Below are positions 8,746-16,146 of a stretch of DNA of 39,989 bases, one piece after another. A model generated the notes under the pieces. The model was not told the DNA's origin. It searched no databases and saw nothing but the letters and a program-made list of their open reading frames with translations. The first letter of the stretch is position 1, and the number at the start of each line of letters is the position of its first letter. The translations under genes were made by a program, and so were the position numbers. This DNA is from Sphingomonas sanxanigenens (GTDB taxonomy: Bacteria > Pseudomonadota > Alphaproteobacteria > Sphingomonadales > Sphingomonadaceae), in the NCBI GenBank assembly GCA_003240855.1, contig QFNN01000015.1, positions 1 through 39,989 of the forward strand. Reading direction: 5' to 3'.

Positions 8746-9570
8746 TCAGTCGAAGTCCGTCGAGAGCGAGAGTCGCTCCCATTCATTGATCTCGGCGCAA
8801 AGCTGCCCCAGCTTCTCGCGGACGAGCTGGACGGCGTCGCGGCCAAGCAGCAGGTGCGCTGGCGGCTCGTCGACCTTCACGATCTCCAGCATCGCGCGCG
8901 CAGCCTTGGCGGGATCCCCGGGCTGGTTTCCGCTGTAATTCCTGCGGCGCTCGCGGATGGGGCCGAATATCTCGTCATAATCGGCGATGGTGCGCTCCTG
9001 CCGGTTGAGCGATCGCCCCGCCCATTCGGTGCGGAAGCTGCCCGGCTCCACCGCAGTCACATGGATGCCGAATCCCTTCACTTCCTTGCCCAGTGACTCG
9101 CTGATCCCTTCGAGCGCGAACTTGCTGCCATGATAATAGGCCAGCCCAGGCAATGTCATGATGCCGCCCATCGAGCTGATGTTGAGGATGCGGCCCGCAC
9201 GGCGGCCGCGCATATAAGGCAGTACGGCCTTGATGACGCCCACCGCGCCGAACAGGTTGACGTCGAACTGACGGCGAAGCTCGGAGATAGGCGATTCCTC
9301 GACCGTTCCTTCATGGCCATAGCCGGCGTTGTTGATGAGCACGTCGATGGCGCCGATATCGCTCTCGACGCCGTCGATGACCCGCACGACCGCGCCTTCG
9401 TCGGTCACGTCGAGCAGGCGACCATATGCGCGCCCCGGCGCCAGCGCTTCAAAAGCGGTAATTTGGTCGGCATGGCGCAGCGTACCGACGACAATATGCC
9501 CGTCGGCGAGCGCGGCTTCCGCCGCCGCACGCCCCAACCCTGCGCTAACGCCCGTGATGAAGAAGAGCAT
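8746..9570 (-). CDS. Short-chain dehydrogenase/reductase (classical SDR)
   Basis: This 274-residue classical SDR starts directly with the first beta strand (MLFFITGVSAGLG), carrying the TGxxxGxG cofactor motif at residues 6-13. NNAG lies at 80-83, the catalytic serine at about 133 (NISSMGG) and the YxxxK pair at Y146/K150 (YHGSK). The frame is open upstream for 51 more codons, but AGGAGG sits five bases before the ATG at 9570 and the extension has no SDR character, so I use the short start. It precedes the zinc alcohol dehydrogenase gene by 24 bases. Substrate is unknown; the C-terminal region (RRNYSGNQPGDPAKAARAML) matches the oxidoreductase/short-chain reductase group common in proteobacteria. 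Confidence 0.92.
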   Translation of the reverse strand: MLFFITGVSAGLGRAAAEAALADGHIVVGTLRHADQITAFEALAPGRAYGRLLDVTDEGAVVRVIDGVESDIGAIDVLINNAGYGHEGTVEESPISELRRQFDVNLFGAVGVIKAVLPYMRGRRAGRILNISSMGGIMTLPGLAYYHGSKFALEGISESLGKEVKGFGIHVTAVEPGSFRTEWAGRSLNRQERTIADYDEIFGPIRERRRNYSGNQPGDPAKAARAMLEIVKVDEPPAHLLLGRDAVQLVREKLGQLCAEINEWERLSLSTDFD

Positions 9571-9658
9571 TCCGGCCTCCTGTGATGCGTTGCAGCATAC
9601 AAGAGACGGGAGGGTTCGGATTAGCGCCCGCCTACCGCAAAGGCCATGAAGTCTGGCT

Positions 9659-10216
9659 TCACAATCTCCGGTGGGCCGGCGCCAGCGCAAGCGGCGCCGC
9701 AATGACGACGAGCAATGCGCCAAGCAGGCCGCCGATCATCGCGTCGCCCGAATAGGACGCAAAGGTCCGGGCGACGAGGGTCAGCCCGCCGACCAGCGCC
9801 AGCAGCGTCAGGACCACTGAATGCAGCGGTGCGTCGCCGGCATGCGCCACGGCATGGCCGCCCGAAACGGCGTCCCGCACCAGATCGGCATGCGCCAGCG
9901 AATAGCCCGCGCTCAGAAGCGCCTCGCGATAATGCGCCGGTGCGTCCCCGTCATGGACGCGGTGCGCTACGGCGAAGCGGCGCAGGGCTTCGAGGCGCGG
10001 GTCGGCATAATCATTGGGCCGGTCGAGCCCGAACAGCCAGGCGCCGAAGCGTGCGAGCGGCCCGGTCGCCCGCGCCCGCAGCGTGGCGCGGCCATCGCGG
10101 GCGGAAAGGCGGATGACGCGCCATTCGGTGGCGGAAAAGCTCGCGCTGTGTGGGGGGCGGCGGAGGCCCAGCATGTGCTGCCCTTCGCCCGATCCGAAAT
10201 CGCTCAAGAAAGCCAT
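9659..10216 (-). CDS. Hypothetical protein with two C-terminal membrane helices
   Basis: I do not recognise this 185-residue protein. From the ATG at 10216 it begins MAFLSDFGSGEG, continues with a soluble region of about 125 residues holding a short beta-rich stretch (WRVIRLSARDGRATLRA) and an acidic/histidine-containing segment (LRRFAVAHRVHDGDAPAHYREALLSAGYS), then has two hydrophobic helices (VVLTLLALVGGLTLVA and MIGGLLGALLVVIAAPLALA) near the C-terminus. The frame extends 44 codons further upstream, but AGGGA nine bases before 10216 favours the shorter form. It lies 88 bases upstream of the SDR gene on the same strand. It is probably an inner-membrane protein with a cytoplasmic N-terminal part. 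Confidence 0.7.
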   Translation of the reverse strand: MAFLSDFGSGEGQHMLGLRRPPHSASFSATEWRVIRLSARDGRATLRARATGPLARFGAWLFGLDRPNDYADPRLEALRRFAVAHRVHDGDAPAHYREALLSAGYSLAHADLVRDAVSGGHAVAHAGDAPLHSVVLTLLALVGGLTLVARTFASYSGDAMIGGLLGALLVVIAAPLALAPAHRRL

Positions 10217-10664
10217 GGTCAACATTCCCTGCTCGCACGGGCGACCGCCCGTCCGTTTCGCGAACCGCTTGGACTCTCCGCCGTGCAGTTCCTGTTCCCG
10301 CTCCCCAGATTCCGCTTCGGGTGATTGGCCCGCCGCAGCGGCGCACATCTGGGGATCGATTTTACTTTTTGAAGGGGCGTTCCGCCAAAAGTTGAATTGC
10401 TTCGACGAACGTCAGGCGGGGCCGACCGCAGTGACGGATCGGGCGCCCGGTGCAGCGTCGCCGGATGGCGGCCTGGCGGTCTGGCTCGACATGTTTCAGT
10501 CCTTCCATTGTGCGTTGGCGGAACCGGCTGCCTCCCCCGCTAAATGAGGAATGCACGGCGTTCGTTCCATCCGTATAAAATCGATCAAATCGTTCGACTA
10601 ATCAGAACGATCTCGCGCGATGCCATGCTTTCTTCTCGTCGATCGCCCTTCTACTAGGAGCGGC
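10217..10664. other. Non-coding stretch between divergent genes
   Basis: These 448 bases separate the leftward membrane-protein gene from rightward pgl. Open frames exist in both directions but none has family-like sequence or a good ribosome binding site. A weak interrupted inverted repeat (ACTTTT ... GGCG-TTC-CGCC ... AAAAGT) spans about 10363-10391. The pgl promoter-proximal inverted repeat (separate entry) sits at the right end. Nothing else was recognised. Confidence 0.5.
10574..10611 (+). promoter_or_regulatory. -10-like box and inverted repeat before pgl
   Basis: A TATAAA at 10574-10579 is followed by a 7-bp inverted repeat, ATCGTTC (10589-10595) and GAACGAT (10605-10611), separated by nine bases. 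The repeat is placed just after the would-be transcription start and 53 bases before the pgl ATG, where a repressor operator would act. No convincing -35 is seen 16-18 bases upstream of the TATAAA. The same motif was not found before zwf. Confidence 0.4.
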
Positions 10665-11351
10665 ATGATCTCGATGCTTCGCGAAATAACTTCCGGCGGC
10701 GTGGCGCGCCTCTCCGCCTCGATCGCCAACGGGCTTGCCGCCGCAATAGCCGAGCGCGGCGAAGCGCTCATCGCGGTATCCGGCGGACGTTCGCCCATTC
10801 CATTGTTCGAGGCGCTGTCGCATGCGCCGGTCGAATGGGACAGGGTGACGGTTGCGCTTGTCGATGAACGCTGGGTCTCGCCGCAGGATCCCGACAGCAA
10901 TGAGGCGCTGGTGCGCAAGCGGCTGCTCGTCGATCGCGCGGCCGCAGCGCACTTCGTTCCGATGAAGAACGACGCCTTCGATCCCTGGGCGGGCCAACCG
11001 GTCGCGGAAGAAGCCTACGCCGCCCTTCCCCGCCCGTTTGACATCATGCTGCTCGGCATGGGGGAGGACGGGCATACCGCGTCGCTGTTTCCGGGCGCGG
11101 CTCAGCTTTCGCATGGCCTCGTCACCGAATCGCTGACGCTTGGCGTCCGGCCGCCGGCCGCGCCGCATGACCGGCTCTCGCTCAGCCTGAGCGCGATTCT
11201 TGACAGCCGGCGGATCATTCTGCCGCTGTCAGGCGAAAAGAAGCGCGCCGTCTATCGCGAGGCGCTTGGCGACGGGCCGATCGAAAAGCTGCCGATACGC
11301 GCCGTGCTCCGTCAGTCGACTACTCCCGTGGAGGTCTGGATCGAGGATTGA
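10665..11351 (+). CDS. pgl: 6-phosphogluconolactonase
   Basis: This 228-residue protein of the NagB/6PGL fold hydrolyses 6-phosphogluconolactone, the second step after Zwf. Family signatures are AVSGGRSPIPLFEAL, VTVALVDERWV and LLGMGEDGHTASLFPG. The frame opens at 10620 but TAGGAG lies just before the ATG at 10665 and the 15-residue extension is not family-like; another in-frame ATG at 10674 is possible. Its partners zwf, edd and eda lie 24 kb away at 34767-38653, so the pathway is split into two loci here, while many proteobacteria keep pgl beside zwf. An inverted repeat overlaps the presumed promoter. Confidence 0.93.
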   Translation: MISMLREITSGGVARLSASIANGLAAAIAERGEALIAVSGGRSPIPLFEALSHAPVEWDRVTVALVDERWVSPQDPDSNEALVRKRLLVDRAAAAHFVPMKNDAFDPWAGQPVAEEAYAALPRPFDIMLLGMGEDGHTASLFPGAAQLSHGLVTESLTLGVRPPAAPHDRLSLSLSAILDSRRIILPLSGEKKRAVYREALGDGPIEKLPIRAVLRQSTTPVEVWIED

Positions 11352-11421
11352 TCCGGGGGCGCTTCCGGCAGCCAGCCGATCGGGCTAGGCTGTTCGTCCC
11401 TTTGACAAGCGGAGAGCGGCA

Positions 11422-11598
11422 ATGGCTCACAAGTTCGAGATTTATAAGGACAAGGCAGGCGAATATCGCGTGCGCTTCAAATATAATTCGGAAGTGATGT
11501 TCGCGACCGAGGGTTATTCGAGCAAGGCTTCGGCAGTGAACGCGATCGAGTCGATCAAGAAAAACGGCCCGGGCGCCGACGTCGAGGATAATAGCTGA
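11422..11598 (+). CDS. Small DUF1508 (YegP-type) protein
   Basis: This is a 58-residue protein. It starts MAHKFEIYKDKAGEYRVRF, continues with KYNSEVMFATEGYSSKASAV and NAIESIKKNGPGADVEDNS, and so holds one complete DUF1508/UPF0339 repeat: a beta hairpin, then the YSSKASAxNAIESIKKN helix. Many family members carry two tandem repeats; this one has a single repeat. GGAGAG lies 5 bases before the ATG. The biochemical role of the family is not established to my knowledge. It lies 70 bases after pgl on the same strand and ends at a strong hairpin shared with the converging malate synthase gene. Confidence 0.9.
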   Translation: MAHKFEIYKDKAGEYRVRFKYNSEVMFATEGYSSKASAVNAIESIKKNGPGADVEDNS

Positions 11599-11608
11599 TC
11601 CCCTTCGC

Positions 11609-11632
11609 GCCGCCCGGACCTGTCCGGGCGGC
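11609..11632. terminator. Bidirectional hairpin between DUF1508 gene and glcB
   Basis: A 10-bp perfect stem (GCCGCCCGGA at 11609-11618 and TCCGGGCGGC at 11623-11632) with loop CCTG fills the gap between two convergent genes. It begins 10 bases after the DUF1508 stop and, on the other strand, directly follows the glcB stop. The T-tract is poor on both sides, so it may need Rho or act mainly to protect 3' ends. Confidence 0.65.
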
Positions 11633-13783
11633 CTATCCTTGGGCTGCGTCGCGCGCCTTGGCCTTCAGGCGATAGGCATGAAGCAGCGGCTCGGTATAGC
11701 CATTGGGCTGCTCGACGCCCTCGAACACCAAAGCCCGCGCGGCCTGATAGGCGATGCTGCCTTCGGGGGCGCTCGCCATCGGGCGATAGAGCGCATCGCC
11801 GGCATTCTGCGCATCGACCTTGGCCGCCATTTTGAGCAACGCCGCCTCGACCTGTTCCCTGGTGCACACGCCGTGCAGCAGCCAGTTGGCCATATGCTGC
11901 GATGAGATGCGCAGCGTCGCACGGTCCTCCATCAGCCCGACGTCGTTGATATCGGGAACCTTGGAGCAGCCGACGCCCTGATCGATCCAGCGCACGACAT
12001 AGCCGAGCAGTCCCTGCGCGTTATTCTCCAGCTCGGTCGCGACCTCGGTTTCCGACCAGTTGGTCCCGCCCGCCAGCGGCACGCAGAGCAACTGGTCGAT
12101 GCCGGGAACGGGCGCGCCCTTCAGCTCTGCCTGGCGCTGGAACACGTCGACCTTGTGATAATGAAGCGCGTGAAGCGTCGCCGCAGTCGGCGAAGGCACC
12201 CAGGCCGTATTCGCCCCCGATTTGGGATGCGCGATCTTCTGGACCATCATGTCGGCCATACGGTCGGGCGCTGCCCACATGCCCTTGCCGATCTGCGCAC
12301 GGCCCGAAAAACCGCAATTGAGCCCGATCGAGACGTTGCGCGCTTCATAGGCGCCGATCCAGTCAGCCGACTTCATGTCGCCCTTCCGGATCATGGCGCC
12401 GGCGCGCATCGAAGTGTGGATCTCGTCCCCGGTGCGGTCGAGGAAGCCGGTGTTGATAAAGACGATCCGGTCCTTCACCGCATGGATGCAGGCTGCGAGA
12501 TTGGCGGACGTCCGCCGCTCCTCGTCCATCACGCCAACCTTCACCGTATGGCGGGCGAGCCCGAGCAGATCCTCCACCGCGTCGAACAGCCGGTTGGTGA
12601 ACGCCGCTTCTTCCGGCCCGTGCATCTTCGGCTTCACGATATAGATCGAGCCGGTCCGGCTGTTGCGGAAGCGCCCCTGCCCTTTCAGGTCGTGCAGCGC
12701 GATCAGCGAGGTGAAGATCGCATCGAGAATGCCTTCCGGTGCTTCCGATCCATCGGGCAGCAGCACGGCGCTGCTCGTCATCAGATGGCCGACATTGCGG
12801 ACGAACAGCAGGCTGCGCCCCGGCAACTTGAAAACCGTCCCGTCGGGCGCGGACCATTCGCGATCGGCGTCGAGCGCGCGCGTCATCGTCTTGCCGCCCT
12901 TGGCGAAGTGCGCGACGAGATCGCCGCGCATGAGGCCCAGCCAGTTGGCATAAGCCGCCGTCTTGTCCTCGGCGTCGACCGCGGCGATCGAATCCTCAAG
13001 ATCGACGATAGTGGTCAGCGCGGCTTCAAGGATCACGTCCGTGATCCCGGCCCTGTCGGTCTTGCCGATCGGATGTTGGCGGTCGATCGGGATTTCGATG
13101 TGCAGGCCGTTATGGCGCAGCAGGACGGCGGAGGGCTCCGCCTCCGATCCGCGATAGCCGGCGAAAGCCGCAGGATCGGCGAGCGCCGGCGCCAGAGCGC
13201 CCTGATCGACGCGAAGCGCATCGACCTCCGCCCAGCTTCCGTCCGCCAAAGGCGCAGCGGCGTCGAGAAATGCCCGCGCCCTGGCGATGACCTCGGCCCC
13301 GCGCACCTTGTCATAGCCGCCGGGCGCGGCCGCGCCGGGCAATACGTCCGTGCCGTAGAAGGCGTCGTAAAGGCTTCCCCACCGCGCGTTGGCGGCGTTG
13401 AGCACGAAGCGATCGTTGAGCGCGGGAACGACAAGCTGCGGCCCCGCCATGCGGGCGATCTCGTCATCGACATTCTCGGTCGTGATCGTGAACGCGGCAG
13501 GGGCGTCCACCAGATAGCCGATCTCGGCGAGGAAATCGCGATAGGCTGCATAGTCGATCGGCTGTCCGGCGCGTTCGCTGTGCCAGATGTCGATCGCCGT
13601 CTGTATCGAGTCGCGTTTGGCCAGCAGCATGCGGTTCTCGGGGACCAGATGGTCGAGCAGCGCCGCTACGCCTGACCAGAAACCGCTTGGTTCCACCCCC
13701 GTGCCGGGCAGCGCCTGCATATCGATGAACGACGCAAGCGGGGCTGCGACCTTAAGCCCGGCAATCGACACATAGTCAGTCAT
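11633..13783 (-). CDS. glcB: Malate synthase G
   Basis: This 716-residue enzyme condenses glyoxylate with acetyl-CoA to malate, the closing step of the glyoxylate bypass or of glycolate use. It begins MTDYVSIAGLKVAAPLASFI, and the length fits the monomeric G isoform (about 720 residues). Recognisable segments are ITDVILEAALTTIVDLEDSIAAVDAEDK, GRSLLFVRNVGHLMT, KMHGPEEAAFTNRLF and the C-terminal YTEPLLHAYRLKAK-like end. The frame is open 26 codons further upstream, but GGAAAGG precedes the ATG at 13783 and the extension is arginine-rich noise. Isocitrate lyase is not in the window. The gene is leftward, with its promoter in the 141-base divergent gap shared with the M20-ast operon. Confidence 0.96.
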   Translation of the reverse strand: MTDYVSIAGLKVAAPLASFIDMQALPGTGVEPSGFWSGVAALLDHLVPENRMLLAKRDSIQTAIDIWHSERAGQPIDYAAYRDFLAEIGYLVDAPAAFTITTENVDDEIARMAGPQLVVPALNDRFVLNAANARWGSLYDAFYGTDVLPGAAAPGGYDKVRGAEVIARARAFLDAAAPLADGSWAEVDALRVDQGALAPALADPAAFAGYRGSEAEPSAVLLRHNGLHIEIPIDRQHPIGKTDRAGITDVILEAALTTIVDLEDSIAAVDAEDKTAAYANWLGLMRGDLVAHFAKGGKTMTRALDADREWSAPDGTVFKLPGRSLLFVRNVGHLMTSSAVLLPDGSEAPEGILDAIFTSLIALHDLKGQGRFRNSRTGSIYIVKPKMHGPEEAAFTNRLFDAVEDLLGLARHTVKVGVMDEERRTSANLAACIHAVKDRIVFINTGFLDRTGDEIHTSMRAGAMIRKGDMKSADWIGAYEARNVSIGLNCGFSGRAQIGKGMWAAPDRMADMMVQKIAHPKSGANTAWVPSPTAATLHALHYHKVDVFQRQAELKGAPVPGIDQLLCVPLAGGTNWSETEVATELENNAQGLLGYVVRWIDQGVGCSKVPDINDVGLMEDRATLRISSQHMANWLLHGVCTREQVEAALLKMAAKVDAQNAGDALYRPMASAPEGSIAYQAARALVFEGVEQPNGYTEPLLHAYRLKAKARDAAQG

Positions 13784-13846
13784 GCAACACCTTTCCGAAC
13801 ACGCGACCAGCGAATGCTTTTCCCGGGGAGGAAGAAAGGCCTGCGC

Positions 13847-13872
13847 CCTATGCCGCATCATGCCCGCATAGG
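13847..13872. repeat. Inverted repeat in the glcB / M20-ast divergent region
   Basis: CCTATGC (13847-13853) and GCATAGG (13866-13872) form a 7-bp inverted repeat with a 12-base spacer. It lies 64 bases upstream of glcB and 53 bases upstream of the M20 gene, in the only space available for both promoters, so it could be an operator for either or both. Confidence 0.35.
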
Positions 13873-13924
13873 CAATTCATGCCGGCGGGTTTGGTTCGTT
13901 ATCGGACTTTGCTAGAAAGCCGGC

Positions 13925-15133
13925 ATGGAGAATCTGACCCATCTGGAACGGCGTATCACCGAGGCGGCAGCCGCCGCCCCGATGCTGGCGCAGGTCGAGC
14001 GATGGTCTGCGGTAAACAGCGGATCGCGCAATCTGGCCGGGTTGAAGCAGGTCGCCGGCCTGCTCGCCGATGCGTTCTCCGTGCTTCCCGGCGATCTTGC
14101 GCTGGTCAGCCCCGCCCCCGTCGACGCCGTCGATGCGAATGGCCGGGTCGAACCGGTGGCGCATGGCGATCATCTGCGCCTGTCCGTCCGCCCCGAAGCG
14201 CCGGTGCGGATGCTTTTCACCGGCCATATGGACACGGTATTCGGCGTCGATCACCCCTTCCAGACATTGACCAAAATGGATGACGGTCGGATCAACGGCC
14301 CTGGCGTCGCCGACATGAAGGGCGGCCTCGCCGTGATGCTCGGCGCGCTCTCGGCGATCGAGGCGTCAGGCGAAGCTGGGGGGGTCGGCTATGACGTGAT
14401 CGTCAACAGCGACGAGGAAGTTGGATCGCTGTCCTCCGCCGGATTGTTAGCGGATCATGCGATGGGCAAGATTGCGGCCTTCACCTACGAACCCGCGCTG
14501 CCCGATGGCACTCTCGCCGGCGCCCGCGCGGGAAGCGGCAATTTCTCGATCATCGTCGCCGGTCGCGCCGCTCATGCCGGGCGTAACCCGGCCGAGGGGC
14601 GCAACGCGATCGTCGCCGCCGCCGACCTCGCGCTTCGCCTGAAGGCGCTGACTGCCGACGACCTCTCGGTCAATCCCGCGCGCATCGATGGCGGCGGTCC
14701 CAACAATATCGTTCCCGATCATGCCGTGCTCCGCGTCAACTTTCGCCCGATGACGCTTGCCGCCGAGGCGCAGGCCGCCGCAGCGCTTGATGCGATCATT
14801 GCTGCGGTTGCGCGCGAACATGACGTGTCGATCCACCGCCATGGCGGATTCGCCCGCCCGCCCAAGCCTGTCGGTCCGGCGGCCGATCGCCTGTTCGGCC
14901 TGGTGCGCGAATGCGGCGCGGATCTTGGCATCCCCGTCGCGTGGAAGGCGACCGGCGGGGTGTGCGACGGCAACAATATCGCGGCCTGCGGCGTGCCCGT
15001 CGTCGATACAATGGGGGTGCGCGGCGGAGCGATCCATTCGTCGGACGAGTATATGATCCCCGAATCGCTGCCCGAGCGCGCGATGCTGTCCGCCCTCGCC
15101 ATCGCGCGTATCGCCGCGCGGGGGCGTCTATGA
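13925..15133 (+). CDS. M20-family metallohydrolase (CPG2/ArgE/DapE-like) of the ast operon
   Basis: This 402-residue dinuclear zinc hydrolase has the M20 plan: H101/D103 in LFTGHMDTVFG, the bridging D130 in GPGVADMKGG, the general base pair E164-E165 in NSDEEVGS, a ligand at about E189 (TYEPA), a dimerisation domain near residues 205-310, and the C-terminal histidine in IHSSDEYM. It resembles glutamate carboxypeptidase (CPG2). Its stop overlaps astA as ATGA and astA runs into astB, so it is the first gene of an arginine succinyltransferase operon. Because M20 enzymes include DapE, a desuccinylase, it may remove succinate from a pathway intermediate (succinylornithine or succinylglutamate), replacing AstE. 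That role is inferred from context. Confidence 0.9.
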   Translation: MENLTHLERRITEAAAAAPMLAQVERWSAVNSGSRNLAGLKQVAGLLADAFSVLPGDLALVSPAPVDAVDANGRVEPVAHGDHLRLSVRPEAPVRMLFTGHMDTVFGVDHPFQTLTKMDDGRINGPGVADMKGGLAVMLGALSAIEASGEAGGVGYDVIVNSDEEVGSLSSAGLLADHAMGKIAAFTYEPALPDGTLAGARAGSGNFSIIVAGRAAHAGRNPAEGRNAIVAAADLALRLKALTADDLSVNPARIDGGGPNNIVPDHAVLRVNFRPMTLAAEAQAAAALDAIIAAVAREHDVSIHRHGGFARPPKPVGPAADRLFGLVRECGADLGIPVAWKATGGVCDGNNIAACGVPVVDTMGVRGGAIHSSDEYMIPESLPERAMLSALAIARIAARGRL

Positions 15134-16146
15134 GCTTCTTCATGCGGCTTGCGCGCCCCGGGGATCTGGCGGCGCTCTACGAAATGGCGAAGCTGACCGG
15201 GGGGGGCTTCACCAATCTCCCTCCCGATCGGAAGTCGCTCGTCGCCAAGCTCGATCGCTCCGCCGAGGCGCTGAACTGTACGGAGAAAGGCGACGACCTG
15301 TTCGTCCTCGTCCTCGAAAATGCCGGGACCGGCGAAGTGCGCGGCACCTGCCAGATCTTCAGCGAGGTCGGGCGGCGCTGGCCCTTCTACAGCTATCGCA
15401 TGGGCACGCTGACTCAGAGTTCGCAGGAATTGGGGCGCACCTTCCGCGCCGACATGCTGACGCTGTGCACCGATCTCGAAGGCGCGAGCGAAGTCGGCGG
15501 TCTTTTCCTTCACCCCGGCGAACGCGCCGGTGGGCTGGGCATGCTGCTTGCGCGCAGCCGCTATCTCTTCATCCGTCAGCACCGTGCGCGTTTCGCCGAC
15601 CGCGTGCTTGCCGAGCTGCGCGGCGTGATCGACGAAGCCGGCGGCTCGCCCTTCTGGGATGGGCTGGCGGGGCGTTTTTTCGGCATGAGCTTTCAGGAAG
15701 CCGACGAGTTCAACGCGATCCACGGCAACCAGTTCATCGCCGATCTGATGCCCAAGCACCCGATCTACACTGCGATGCTCACCGAAGCCGCCCGCCATGT
15801 CATCGGCGTGCCGCATCCCAATGGCCGCGCCGCGATGCGCATGCTCGAGGCCGAAGGTTTCCGGCACGACAGCTATATCGATATCTTCGATGGCGGTCCG
15901 ACCATGCTCGCCGACACCGACCGGATCCGGACGCTCGCCGACGCGCGCGAACTCAGGGTCGATCGCATCGCGTCGCCCGGCGATGTTGGCGAACGTTTTT
16001 TGCTTGCGGCGGGGCAGCTTGGCGATTTTCGCTCCATTTTCGCTGATATTCTGGTCGATGATGTCGGAGCGGTAACGATTTCGGCTATAGATGCCGCTGT
16101 GCTGGGCGTCCAACAGGGAGACGCGCTGGTCGGGGTCGCACGCTGA
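15130..16146 (+). CDS. astA: Arginine N-succinyltransferase
   Basis: This 338-residue enzyme transfers succinyl from succinyl-CoA to the alpha-amino group of arginine, the first step of the AST pathway. It begins MSFFMRLARPGDLAALYEMAKLTGGGFTNLP, shows the family stretches YSYRMGTLTQSSQELGR, LTLCTDLEGASEVGGLFLHP, FWDGLAGRFFGMSFQEAD and LMPKHPIYTAML, and has normal length. The ATG at 15130 overlaps the M20 stop (ATGA), and its TGA shares one base with the astB ATG (TGATG), so translation of the three genes is very likely coupled. The single-subunit form seen here corresponds to E. coli AstA, not to the two-subunit AruF/AruG of pseudomonads. Confidence 0.95.
   Translation: MSFFMRLARPGDLAALYEMAKLTGGGFTNLPPDRKSLVAKLDRSAEALNCTEKGDDLFVLVLENAGTGEVRGTCQIFSEVGRRWPFYSYRMGTLTQSSQELGRTFRADMLTLCTDLEGASEVGGLFLHPGERAGGLGMLLARSRYLFIRQHRARFADRVLAELRGVIDEAGGSPFWDGLAGRFFGMSFQEADEFNAIHGNQFIADLMPKHPIYTAMLTEAARHVIGVPHPNGRAAMRMLEAEGFRHDSYIDIFDGGPTMLADTDRIRTLADARELRVDRIASPGDVGERFLLAAGQLGDFRSIFADILVDDVGAVTISAIDAAVLGVQQGDALVGVAR

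Noticed and set aside
10362..10556. 64-codon minus-strand frame in the gap before pgl
   Set aside because: No ribosome binding site and no family-like or structured sequence; better explained as chance in high-GC DNA.
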